A stretch of 64,000 bases of DNA from Streptacidiphilus carbonis (GTDB taxonomy: Bacteria > Actinomycetota > Actinomycetes > Streptomycetales > Streptomycetaceae), in contig NZ_BBPM01000029.1 in the NCBI RefSeq assembly GCF_000787775.1, positions 28,536 to 92,535 on the forward strand. The letters run 5' to 3'. Shown piece by piece: positions 26,728-34,802 of this stretch. Both the position numbers and the translations under genes were made by a program. The notes below the pieces were generated by a model, which did not search any database, was not told where the DNA came from, and was given only the letters and a program-made list of their open reading frames with translations. Every line of letters starts with the position of its first letter. Position 1 is the first letter of the stretch.

Positions 26728-28494
26728 TCACTCAGCCGATCCGCCGCCGGAGCCGGTCTCTCCCTCACCGGAACCCCCGCCAGGGCCGCCGGCCGAACCG
26801 CCCGGGGTGCCCGCGCCGGCCATCGCCGCCAGTTCCAGGTCGACCAGCCGCTGGTGCTCCTCGGCGTCCTCGCGCGCCTTCCTGGGACTCCAGCGCCCCG
26901 CCATCACGAACAGGAAGGGCAGGAACAGCACCTGTCCGGCCAGGCAGACGAACCACCAGGTGCGCCAGTTGCCCGGGTTGTCCTTGGCGGCCTTCTGCAC
27001 CGTGGTCCCGTACTGCTGCAGCACCGCGAGCTGGGGCTGGGCCTTCTGCACCGTCTGCAGCCCGGGCAGGCCGACCTGCTGCACCGCCTGGGCCTGCAGG
27101 GCCGGCGGGATCGCCGTCGGGGGGTACTTCGACAGCTCGGCGAACAGCTGCGGATGGGCATTCACGATGGCCAGCGCGGGACCGGCCTGCGCCTCCGCGG
27201 TCGCCACCGCGGCGCCGTGCTCCACCAGCGGGGTCGCCGAGGTCACCACCACAGGGATGAACGCGGTGGACACCGCGACCACGATCCGGATGATCCAGCC
27301 CCAGACCGCCAGGCCGGTCGCGGTCGCGGCCGGGTTGTGCTTCTCCACGGTCTCGGTGAAGCTCGCCATCCACGGCGCGTAGGTGAGGCCGCCGAGCACG
27401 CCGATGCCGACGAACATCCAGGCGAAGGTGTAGTACCCCGTCTTGGCGTGGGTCGCGCTGAGGGCGAAGAGCAGCGTCACCACGATCGAGCCGACGGCGC
27501 CCACCAGCATGAACGGTTTGCGTACCTTCAGCCGGTCGGAGGCCAGTCCGGCCACCACCAGGGCGATGGCGTTCGCTGCCCAGTACCAGTTGGCCAGCGC
27601 GTTCACCCGCTGCTCGGAGTAGCCGAAGACGGTGGAGAAGAAGACCACGAAGTTGCCGACGGCGGCGAAGTACAGCAACAGGAAGATGCTGATGGCGACG
27701 GCCGAGCCGACCACGTCCAGGCGCATCATCCGGCGCCAGTGGCTGCGCGACTGCACCTCGCCGAGGTCCATCCCCTTGGCGCGGGCCTCGATCAGGGCCC
27801 GGTCGCGCAGGCTCACCATGATCTGGTCGCGCAGCCGCGGCGACAGCTCGCGCAGCGCGACCAGCGACACCAGGAAGACGATCAGCGTGGCGATGCCGGC
27901 ATAGCGCAGCTCGTCCTGCCAGCTGGAGGAGTTCAGGGTGTTGCTGGTGACCGTGGTGACCACCAGGCTGCCCAGCACCGGGCCCATGGTCCAGTAGCCC
28001 ATCGCCGTGGCGCGGCCCAGCTGAGGGGAGAAGTCCCTTATCAGGGCCGGTGTCGCCACCAGCACGATGCCTTCGACGAAGCCGACCAGGGCGAACAGGA
28101 TCAGATAGGAGAGCTGACCGGAGGCGTTCGGCAGCCCGAACAGCACCAGCAGCCCGGTGACCAGCAGCCCGTACACCACCATGTTGGCCCGGCCCCAGCG
28201 GTCGGCCAGACCCGCGATCAGCGAGGCGAAGGCGCCGACGAGGTTGCCGACCACGGAGACCCAGATGAAGTAGCGGTAGGTCATGTGGAAGTGGTTGATG
28301 ATCGAGGTCGCCACCGCGTACTGGATGTACAGGGAGTAGTACAGAACGATCGTGGTCAGCACCACGATGGCGAGATAGGCGTAGCGGCGGCCGGTGTCGG
28401 GGTAGTGGGCCAGGTCGCGCTGCCACAGCCGGGCGACAGGGGTGGGAGCCGGTCCGGAGACGGGCGCGTCTGCGGTGGAGGGGGTGGTGGTCAT
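26728..28494 (-). CDS. MFS transporter with a large extracytoplasmic loop
   Basis: The 588-residue protein has about twelve membrane helices and the MFS motif A-like GLADRWGRANMVVYG near residue 100. Between the eleventh and twelfth helices it carries a soluble insert of about 90 residues rich in Ala, Gln and Val (near 440-530), and it ends in a Gly/Ser-rich tail. The substrate is unknown. ATG at 28494 was chosen for the GAGGAG site; the reading frame continues upstream to 28698 without one. The upstream region holds several palindromes (28614-28652), one of TetR-operator form, so induction by a TetR-type repressor is likely. Confidence 0.75.
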   Translation of the reverse strand: MTTTPSTADAPVSGPAPTPVARLWQRDLAHYPDTGRRYAYLAIVVLTTIVLYYSLYIQYAVATSIINHFHMTYRYFIWVSVVGNLVGAFASLIAGLADRWGRANMVVYGLLVTGLLVLFGLPNASGQLSYLILFALVGFVEGIVLVATPALIRDFSPQLGRATAMGYWTMGPVLGSLVVTTVTSNTLNSSSWQDELRYAGIATLIVFLVSLVALRELSPRLRDQIMVSLRDRALIEARAKGMDLGEVQSRSHWRRMMRLDVVGSAVAISIFLLLYFAAVGNFVVFFSTVFGYSEQRVNALANWYWAANAIALVVAGLASDRLKVRKPFMLVGAVGSIVVTLLFALSATHAKTGYYTFAWMFVGIGVLGGLTYAPWMASFTETVEKHNPAATATGLAVWGWIIRIVVAVSTAFIPVVVTSATPLVEHGAAVATAEAQAGPALAIVNAHPQLFAELSKYPPTAIPPALQAQAVQQVGLPGLQTVQKAQPQLAVLQQYGTTVQKAAKDNPGNWRTWWFVCLAGQVLFLPFLFVMAGRWSPRKAREDAEEHQRLVDLELAAMAGAGTPGGSAGGPGGGSGEGETGSGGGSAE

Positions 28495-28613
28495 GCTGCT
28501 CCTCGGGGCACCGGTGCGTACGGGATGCGGACGGACGGGACGGCGCGCGGTCGCGTCGGGGCGCACGCCCACAAGGGCACGCGCCTCAGCGGCGAGGGCG
28601 TGAACGGAGGGTA

Positions 28614-28652
28614 GTACCGACTGGTCGGTACGGACCAGATGCGTGCATGCAC
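28614..28652 (-). promoter_or_regulatory. Cluster of palindromes upstream of the MFS gene (TetR-type operator)
   Basis: GTACCGACTGGTCGGTAC at 28614-28631 is a perfect seven-base inverted repeat around CTGG and resembles operators of AcrR/TetR regulators. Overlapping it, CTGGTC and GACCAG form a second inverted pair at 28621-28638. GTGCATGCAC at 28643-28652 is a perfect decamer palindrome. They lie 120-160 bases before the ATG. Confidence 0.6.
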
Positions 28653-28662
28653 CAGTTGCGGC

Positions 28663-28693
28663 GAAGGCGGCCCCGGGGAGCGGGGCCGCCTTC
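28663..28693 (-). terminator. Terminator hairpin after the acetate-type transporter gene
   Basis: Perfect 13-bp arms (GAAGGCGGCCCCG and complement) with a five-base loop lie downstream of the gene ending at 28760. Confidence 0.7.
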
Positions 28694-28759
28694 GTCATTC
28701 CTCTCGGAGCGACGTGCGGGGTGACGTGCGGAGTGCCTTCCGGAGTTGCTGGTGAGGCG

Positions 28760-29389
28760 TCAGATCTGCTTCCTGGGCACCGTTACCGGCAGCACCTGGC
28801 GGTTGAAGGTGGTGCTGACCACCCCGGCGAAGGAGGTGTACCAGGCGATCACACCGGTCACCAGGCCCAGCCATCCGCCGGCCTTGGTGATGTCGGTGTT
28901 CTTTGCGAAGTCGCCGATCGCCAGCACCACGAAGGTGATGGTCAGGAAGACGAACACGGCGAGCACCGCGTGGTTCACCCGTAGTGCGGCGACGGTCATG
29001 TAGAGCGTGAAGATGCCCCAGACCAGCAGGAACAGCCCGGTGGCGTTGTGCAGTTCGGATGAGGTGGCGGTGACCGGCACGACCTCCTTGACCAGGAAGT
29101 AGTACGCCAGCCAGAACGCCCCGAACGAGCTGAAGGCCGTTGCGCCGAAGGTGTTGCCCCTGCGGAACTCCCACATGCCGGCGAGGAGCTGGGCGAGGCC
29201 GCCGTAGACCAGGGCGAGTGGCAGCACCACGGCCTCGACGGACTTGTCGAGGAGTCCGGCGTTGAAGACGCTGAGTACGACGGTGGTCATGGCGAACCCG
29301 GCCAGGCCCAGTGGGGCGGGGTCGGCGATCGCGGATGCGGTTGCGGGAGGCGGAGTTGCCCGTCCTGACTGCGGATCGACTTCGGACAT
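28760..29389 (-). CDS. GPR1/FUN34/YaaH (SatP-like) acetate/succinate transporter
   Basis: The 209-residue protein has six membrane helices and begins its membrane part with APLGLAGFAMTTVVLSVFNA, the NPAPLGL-type signature of the acetate transporter family, here ADPAPLGL. FRRGNTFGATAFSSFGAFW is the second conserved block. It should move acetate or succinate across the membrane. ATG at 29389 has GAAGGGG upstream. It is divergent from a cytochrome P450 gene, with a palindrome between them. Confidence 0.85.
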   Translation of the reverse strand: MSEVDPQSGRATPPPATASAIADPAPLGLAGFAMTTVVLSVFNAGLLDKSVEAVVLPLALVYGGLAQLLAGMWEFRRGNTFGATAFSSFGAFWLAYYFLVKEVVPVTATSSELHNATGLFLLVWGIFTLYMTVAALRVNHAVLAVFVFLTITFVVLAIGDFAKNTDITKAGGWLGLVTGVIAWYTSFAGVVSTTFNRQVLPVTVPRKQI

Positions 29390-29428
29390 GACGATGTGCC
29401 CCTTCCGACAAAGAAGCTGACACCATCC

Positions 29429-29478
29429 ATTATGTGGCGGCTCAACAGCTTGAGCACCAGGTAGGAACGGGATAAGAG
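29429..29478. promoter_or_regulatory. Divergent promoter and palindrome between transporter and P450
   Basis: GCTCAA-CAGC-TTGAGC is a perfect inverted repeat at 29440-29455. Its right arm is also a -35 (TTGAGC) spaced 17 bases from TAAGAG (29473-29478), pointing at the P450. On the other strand CATAAT (29434-29429) is a good -10 for the transporter. A bound regulator would cover both promoters. Confidence 0.5.
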
Positions 29479-29570
29479 TTGTCATGTATGCGAACAATGG
29501 GAACGCTCCCGCTTCACCCGGAGTTCTCCGTCCGGGAGCAGGGACGGGCAACACCGGGGAGGGTCCGGGG

Positions 29571-30809
29571 ATGGACGCCGCAGAGATCATCGGCCGACTG
29601 GCCCACAGGGACGGACGGAACGACCCCTATCCGCTGTACACGCTCGCGCACGGGCTGGGACCGGTGTCGCCGGTGGCCGAGGGATGGGTGCTGGCCTGCG
29701 GTTACGACTCCGTCAACCGGGTGCTGCGCAATCCGGCCTTCGGCGTCGACGACAACGACCTGCGCCGGTCCCGCTTCGGCGACGTGCCGATGCCGGACTC
29801 GCTGGAGCTGCTGGGCCGCTCCATGCTGCAGAGCAATCCACCGTTGCACACCCGGATGCGCGCGCCCGTCGCGTCCGTCTTCACGCCCCGGCGCGTCGCC
29901 GCGCTGGAGCCGGTCGTGGCCGGGATCGTGGAGCGGCTGCTGGACCGGATCGGCGGGCTGAGCGCCGGCTTGGACGCCGGTGACGGCCGGGGCGTCGACT
30001 TCATCGAGGAGTTCGCCTACCAACTGCCGGTCAGCGTGATCTGCGAGCTGCTGGGCGTGCCCGAGGACGACCGCGGCCCGTTCCGGTCGCTGGTCCACGA
30101 CCTCACCCAGGTGTTCGAGTTCATGAGCAGCGAGACCGACCTGACGGCGGCGGACGCCGCCGCCCGCGAGCTGCGCGGCTACTTCGCGACCCTGGCCGAG
30201 CTGCGCCGCGCCGCGCCAGGGGACGACCTGGTCACCGCCCTGGTCCAGTTGGTCGACGCCGAGGACGCCCGGCTGGACGCGGCCGAACTGCTCGGCAACC
30301 TGGTGCTGCTGCTGGTCGCGGGCTTCGAGACGACCACCAACCTGCTGGGAAACGGCCTGGCGCTGCTCTTCGAGCACCCCGCGGTCCGTGCCGCCCTGAT
30401 CCGGCAGGCGCTTCCGGTCGGCGACTTCGTCGAGGAGGTGCTGCGCTTCGACTCCCCGGTCCAGCTCACCTCCAGGGTCGCGCTCTTCCGCGGCCTGGAC
30501 GTCGACGGCGTGCCGCTGCCCCAGCACGGCGAGGTCATCCTGATGCTGGGCGCCGCCAACCGCGATCCGGCCCGCTTCCACGACCCGGACCGCTTCGACC
30601 CCTGGCGGGCCGACAACCAGCCGCTGAGCTTCGGCGCCGGGATGCACTACTGCCTGGGCGCGATGCTGGCCCGCCTGGAGGCCAGGACCGCCTTCGCCGC
30701 GCTGCTGCGGCGCTACCCCGCGATCGACGCGGCCAAGGGTGCGGAGCCGGTACGGCAGGACCGGCTGCTGCTGCGCGGGTACGCGAGCCTGCCGGTAGTT
30801 CTCGGCTGA
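29571..30809 (+). CDS. Cytochrome P450
   Basis: The 412-residue P450 has the I-helix motif VAGFETTTN near residue 250, the K-helix ExxR as EEVLRFD near 288 and the heme loop FGAGMHYCLG with Cys361. These are complete, so the enzyme should be an active monooxygenase. Substrate is unknown, and no ferredoxin lies beside it. ATG at 29571 has GGGGAGGG upstream. An alternative ATG at 29484 sits five to six bases after a -10-like TAAGAG and could start a leaderless 441-residue form; its extra 29 residues look unlike P450 sequence. Confidence 0.88.
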   Translation: MDAAEIIGRLAHRDGRNDPYPLYTLAHGLGPVSPVAEGWVLACGYDSVNRVLRNPAFGVDDNDLRRSRFGDVPMPDSLELLGRSMLQSNPPLHTRMRAPVASVFTPRRVAALEPVVAGIVERLLDRIGGLSAGLDAGDGRGVDFIEEFAYQLPVSVICELLGVPEDDRGPFRSLVHDLTQVFEFMSSETDLTAADAAARELRGYFATLAELRRAAPGDDLVTALVQLVDAEDARLDAAELLGNLVLLLVAGFETTTNLLGNGLALLFEHPAVRAALIRQALPVGDFVEEVLRFDSPVQLTSRVALFRGLDVDGVPLPQHGEVILMLGAANRDPARFHDPDRFDPWRADNQPLSFGAGMHYCLGAMLARLEARTAFAALLRRYPAIDAAKGAEPVRQDRLLLRGYASLPVVLG

Positions 30810-30841
30810 GGTCCGACCCTGGCTGCGGCTTGTGCCTGGCC

Positions 30842-30932
30842 GGTCGCGCAGTTCCCCGCGCCCCTATGTGGGTGCAACTGAATCGCTGTGGGCAAGTTGC
30901 ATCTACCTAGGGGCGCGGGGAACTGCGCGACC
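30842..30932. repeat. Long intergenic palindrome, copy A
   Basis: Perfect 25-bp arms at 30842-30866 and 30908-30932 contain the core GCGCAGTTCCCCGCGCCCC and its complement. Inside the loop a second pair, TGCAACT (30873-30879) and AGTTGCA (30895-30901), makes an inner stem. It lies between two convergent genes, so it can also terminate transcription both ways. Related copies are at 59612-59653 and 62275-62356. Confidence 0.85.
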
Positions 30933-30966
30933 AGCCGTCTACGGTCCGCAGCCGAAGACCCCTGCC

Positions 30967-31776
30967 TTACCCCAGCGCCGCGTACCCACGGGCGACGGCG
31001 TCAGCCAACCCGCTTGCCGGGTACGGCCACCCACCCTCCGCCAACGCGGCCTCAAGGGGTACCCCACCGCGGTGCAACGCGGAGATGCGCTCGGCCAGCA
31101 GGCCGAGCGCATCGCGCTGGGCCCGGACGAACGCCGCACCCACCGGCGCCCCGTGGCCGGGGACGACGACCGTGTCCGGGGTGGTCCGGGTCAGCAGGGT
31201 GTCCAGGGTGCCGGCCCAGTCGAGCGGGTGGCTGTCCGGGCCGAGCGCGGGCGGCCCCGACTCCTCGACCAGGTCCCCGGCCAGCAGTACATCCGCGTCG
31301 GGGACCAGCACGACCAGGTCGCCGTCGGTGTGGCCGCGGCCGGGGTGGAACAGCTCGACGGTGCGGTCGCCCAGGTCCAGGCTGCTGCTGCGGTCCACCA
31401 GCCGCTCCGGGACCACCCGGGGCGGCAGTTCGTACCCTGCCCGGGTCCAGTCCGGGTCGGTCTCCCCGGCGCGGAGCGCGGCGGCCATCGCGCGGTGGCC
31501 CCACAGCTCGGCGGGCGGCAGCTGCCGCGGCGCGACGAACTCGGCGTTGCCGCCGACGTGGTCGAAGTGGACATGGGTGTTGACGACCCAGCGCACCGGC
31601 GCGGGGGAGAGCTGCCGCAGGTGCTCGCGCAGCTCCGCGGCCTCGGCCAGGTCGGTGCGGGTGTCCACCACCGCCAGCCCGTCGGCGCCGGCGATGACGG
31701 CTACCGTGACGTCGTAGGGGTCGTAGCGGCGCTGGAAGACGCGGTCGGCGACCTCGCGCCAGGTGGAGTCCGGCAT
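30967..31776 (-). CDS. Metallo-beta-lactamase fold hydrolase
   Basis: The 269-residue protein has the metal motif THVHFDHVGG (HxHxDH) near residue 75, then the His of HPGRGHTDGDLVV near 143, the Asp of LLAGDLVEE and the final His of VVVPGHG. All zinc ligands appear present. It is probably a hydrolase acting on esters, thioesters or lactams; the substrate is unknown. I choose ATG at 31776 because the family alignment begins there; in-frame codons to 31992 are not conserved-looking. It is convergent with the P450, separated by palindrome A, and divergent from the TPR gene. Confidence 0.8.
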   Translation of the reverse strand: MPDSTWREVADRVFQRRYDPYDVTVAVIAGADGLAVVDTRTDLAEAAELREHLRQLSPAPVRWVVNTHVHFDHVGGNAEFVAPRQLPPAELWGHRAMAAALRAGETDPDWTRAGYELPPRVVPERLVDRSSSLDLGDRTVELFHPGRGHTDGDLVVLVPDADVLLAGDLVEESGPPALGPDSHPLDWAGTLDTLLTRTTPDTVVVPGHGAPVGAAFVRAQRDALGLLAERISALHRGGVPLEAALAEGGWPYPASGLADAVARGYAALG

Positions 31777-31904
31777 GCGGTGATCATGCCAGCCCCCGGC
31801 GGCCCCGCGCACGCGGTTTGCGCGACGCGCGTCCGGGCTGGTGGGCGGGCGGCCCCCGGGGACGGCGATACTGGACCACGTCGGATCCGAGGAAGGAAGC
31901 CACC

Positions 31905-33026
31905 ATGCCCGAAGAGGTTCTCGTGCAGCGCGCGGACCAGGAAGCGGCCCAGGGCCGCCACGCCGCCGCACTGGAGTTGTACGCGAGGGCATGGGAGAGC
32001 CGGCACGACGAGACCGCCGACAAGCTGCTCGACCTGGTCGAGGAGTGGGGCGACGTCGAGGCCTCCCTGGAGGTGCTGCGGGGCACCGCCGAGAACGGTG
32101 TCTCCGGGGCCTACGAGGCGCTCGCCGCGCTGCTCATCGAGATCGAGGAGCCGGAGGAGGCGCTGGAGGCGCTCACCCTGGCCCACGACGCCGGCCGCGA
32201 GGTCACCCTGTGGACGGCCGCGGTGTACGCGGACGAGTTGGGGGAGCGCGAGCGCGCCGAGGAGTGGTACCGCAAGGCCATCGCGGCGGAGGAGCCCGGG
32301 GCGCTCAACGACTTCGGCGTCTTCCTCAGCGACGACCAGGACCGGCTGGTCGAGGCCGAGGAGGTGCTGACGCTGGCGGTCGAGCACGGCGACCCGATGG
32401 CGCTGGGGAACCTGGGCCGGATGCACCTGGAGGCCGACCGCGCCGAGCAGGCGCTGGAGTGGCTGGGCCGCGGCCTGGACGCCGGGGTGCGCTCGGTGCT
32501 GGTGCCGATGGCCGAGGCCGAGCAGCAGCTCGGCCGCTTCGACCAGGCCCGCGCGCACCTCGCCGCGGCGCTGGACGAGGAGATCGAGGGCGCCCAGCTG
32601 GCCTGGGCCAACTTCTGCGCCGAGCACGGCACCGCGGACGAGAAGTCCTCCGCCGAGGGCGAGTTCCTGACGGCGCTTCAGCAGGACGAGTACGGTGCGC
32701 ACTTCGACTACGCCATCTTCCTGGCCGAGCAGGGCCGGATGGACGAGGCGGTCAAGGAGTACGAGGCGGCGGCCGCTGAGGGCGAGTCCAACGCCTGGCT
32801 CAACCTGGCCCTGATCTACGAGGACCGCAAGGACCGCCGCACGGCGGAGGACTGCTACCGCAGCGGCATCGAGGCCGGCGACCTGCAGGCGCTGCTCGCC
32901 TACGCGGAGTTCCTGCGCCAGTGGGGCCGGCAGAAGGACATCCCGGACCTCTACGCGACCGCCGACGCCCTGGGCGCCGCCCCCGCCGAGGCAGCCCAAC
33001 TGCGCACCCTGGCCGGCAACGGCTGA
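31905..33026 (+). CDS. Tetratricopeptide/Sel1-like repeat protein
   Basis: The 373-residue protein is acidic and almost wholly helical, with repeats of about 35 residues of TPR/Sel1 type (AALELYARAWESR, AEEWYRKAIAAEEPGALNDFGVFL, AEEVLTLAVEHGDPMALGNLGRMHL, AEDCYRSGIEAGDLQALLAYAEFL). No enzymatic domain or signal peptide is seen. Such proteins act as binding scaffolds in the cytoplasm. GAGGAAGGAA precedes the ATG at 31905. The partner cannot be named. Confidence 0.8.
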   Translation: MPEEVLVQRADQEAAQGRHAAALELYARAWESRHDETADKLLDLVEEWGDVEASLEVLRGTAENGVSGAYEALAALLIEIEEPEEALEALTLAHDAGREVTLWTAAVYADELGERERAEEWYRKAIAAEEPGALNDFGVFLSDDQDRLVEAEEVLTLAVEHGDPMALGNLGRMHLEADRAEQALEWLGRGLDAGVRSVLVPMAEAEQQLGRFDQARAHLAAALDEEIEGAQLAWANFCAEHGTADEKSSAEGEFLTALQQDEYGAHFDYAIFLAEQGRMDEAVKEYEAAAAEGESNAWLNLALIYEDRKDRRTAEDCYRSGIEAGDLQALLAYAEFLRQWGRQKDIPDLYATADALGAAPAEAAQLRTLAGNG

Positions 33027-33044
33027 CCGTTCGGCACGACGGCA

Positions 33045-33077
33045 GCGGACCGGTGCGGGGAACCCGCACCGGTCCGC
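33045..33077. terminator. Bidirectional terminator after the TPR gene
   Basis: Perfect 15-bp arms (GCGGACCGGTGCGGG and complement) with a three-base loop lie between convergent genes. Confidence 0.85.
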
Positions 33078-33098
33078 TTGCTGTAGCACCTGGCCGAA

Positions 33099-33470
33099 TC
33101 AGCCCTGCGACGCCACCGGCGCAGCCTGGGCGGCCTGCGCGGCGGCCTGGGCCTGCTGAGCCTGCGCCTGCTGCGCCCGCATCGCGGCCTCCGTCGCCTG
33201 GCGGCGGGCCGCGATCGACTTGATTCCGTTGGCGATCAGCAGCACCGGCAGGATGAACGCCTTGAACATGATGAAGTACGTGCCGCCCTCGAAGATGAAG
33301 GCGAGGTAGATCGCGTAGCCGAGGAACGCGACGCCGACCAGGGCGTTGAAGACCCGCATGCCGGTGCTGCCGGACCTGACCGCAGCCAGGGCGATCATCG
33401 CGACGCCGCTGACGGCGAGCAGCACGACGTACCAGGAGAACAGCGGCTGCGCGCTGAAGTCGAGATTCAC
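33099..33470 (-). CDS. Small membrane protein with Gln/Ala-rich tail
   Basis: The 123-residue protein has three hydrophobic segments near residues 12-30, 39-57 and 65-82, then a charged linker and a C-terminal tail of about 35 residues made almost only of Ala and Gln. The tail may form a helix or coiled coil in the cytoplasm. I do not recognise the family; similar small membrane proteins occur in Streptomyces. GGGGGA sits upstream of the ATG at 33470. Confidence 0.65.
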   Translation of the reverse strand: MNLDFSAQPLFSWYVVLLAVSGVAMIALAAVRSGSTGMRVFNALVGVAFLGYAIYLAFIFEGGTYFIMFKAFILPVLLIANGIKSIAARRQATEAAMRAQQAQAQQAQAAAQAAQAAPVASQG

Positions 33471-33616
33471 AGGGATCCCCCGAGAGGTAAAGACGAGATA
33501 AGGAACGCGCAGACGCTAGCTGATCCCAGCTACCGACGTCGCCTCAGATCCGCCGCCGAAACCACACCGTGACGCAAATCCCGCTGACGGCGGGCAGGAG
33601 CTAGGTTGGGGGGACG

Positions 33617-34795
33617 ATGAATCGACTGATCGCCGCACACGGCTCGTACGACCTCGCCCGTTTTCCGGCGGACCCGCGTGACACGCTTCGGGCCTGGGAC
33701 GCCTCCGACGAGTACCTGCTGCGGCAGCTCGACGGGAGTGCGGCCCTGGACGGGACGCCCGCGGAGCCGGTCGACCTCTCCGGGGAGGTGGTGGTGGTCG
33801 GCGACCGGTGGGGGGCGCTCGCCGTCGCCCTGGCCGGGCACCGGCCGGTGCAGGTCAGCGACTCCTACCTGGCGCAGCAGGCGACCAGGGCGAGCCTGGC
33901 CCGCAACGGCATCGACCCGGGCGCCGTCCGGCTGCTGTCCACCCAGGACGAGCCGCCGGCCAGGATCGACGTGCTGCTGGTCCGCGTCCCCAAGAGCCTC
34001 GCGCTGCTGGAGGACCAGTTGCACCGGCTCGCGCCGGCCGTCCACGCGGGCACCGTCGTCATCGGCACCGGGATGACCACCGAGATCCACACCTCGACGC
34101 TCAAGCTCTTCGAGCGGATCATCGGCCCGACCCGAACCTCCCTCGCCGTCCGCAAGGCCCGACTGATCCACTGCACCCCGGACCCGGCGCTGAAGCCCGG
34201 CCCCAGCCCCTGGCCGCACAGCTACGAGCTGCCCGGGGACGTCGCCGGCGGACTGTCCGTCACCAACCACGCGGGCGTGTTCTCGGCGGAACGCCTCGAC
34301 ATCGGCACCCGGCTGCTGCTGCAGCACCTCCCGCAGCTCTCAGGACCGACCCGGGCCGTGGACCTCGGTTGCGGCAACGGCGTCGTCGGCACGGCGGTCG
34401 CCGCGCTCGCCGGGCCCGGGACGGAGGCGGAGGTCGTCTTCGCGGACGAGTCCCACCAGGCGATCGCCTCCGCGCAGGCCACCTTCGCGGCGAACGGCCC
34501 GCACCCGGACGCGCAGGCCGAGTTCCTCATCGGCGACGGCCTGTCCGGCCTGCCGCCGGGCTCGGTCGACCTGGTGCTCAACAACCCGCCGTTCCACTCG
34601 CACCAGGCCACCACCGACGCCATCGCCCGCCGGATGTTCGCCGGCGCCCGCGCGACGCTCCGCCCCGGCGGCGAACTCAGGGTCGTGGGCAACCGGCACC
34701 TCGGCTACCACGTCATGCTGCGCCGACTCTTCGGCAACTGCACGACTGTGGCGAGCAATCCCAAGTTCGTCGTCCTGAGCGCGATCAAGAAGTAG
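33617..34795 (+). CDS. RlmG/RsmC-like rRNA (guanine-N2) methyltransferase
   Basis: The 392-residue protein has two related domains. The C-terminal one is a class I methyltransferase with VDLGCGNGVVG near residue 250 and the NPPF catalytic motif (LVLNNPPFHSHQATTD) near 318, which marks N2-guanine or N6-adenine enzymes. The N-terminal half lacks these motifs and resembles the non-catalytic domain of RlmG and RsmC. RlmG modifies G1835 of 23S rRNA in E. coli; the exact target here is unproved. It converges on the Fpg/Nei gene with a seven-base gap. Confidence 0.8.
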   Translation: MNRLIAAHGSYDLARFPADPRDTLRAWDASDEYLLRQLDGSAALDGTPAEPVDLSGEVVVVGDRWGALAVALAGHRPVQVSDSYLAQQATRASLARNGIDPGAVRLLSTQDEPPARIDVLLVRVPKSLALLEDQLHRLAPAVHAGTVVIGTGMTTEIHTSTLKLFERIIGPTRTSLAVRKARLIHCTPDPALKPGPSPWPHSYELPGDVAGGLSVTNHAGVFSAERLDIGTRLLLQHLPQLSGPTRAVDLGCGNGVVGTAVAALAGPGTEAEVVFADESHQAIASAQATFAANGPHPDAQAEFLIGDGLSGLPPGSVDLVLNNPPFHSHQATTDAIARRMFAGARATLRPGGELRVVGNRHLGYHVMLRRLFGNCTTVASNPKFVVLSAIKK

Positions 34796-34802
34796 TGCCG
34801 GG

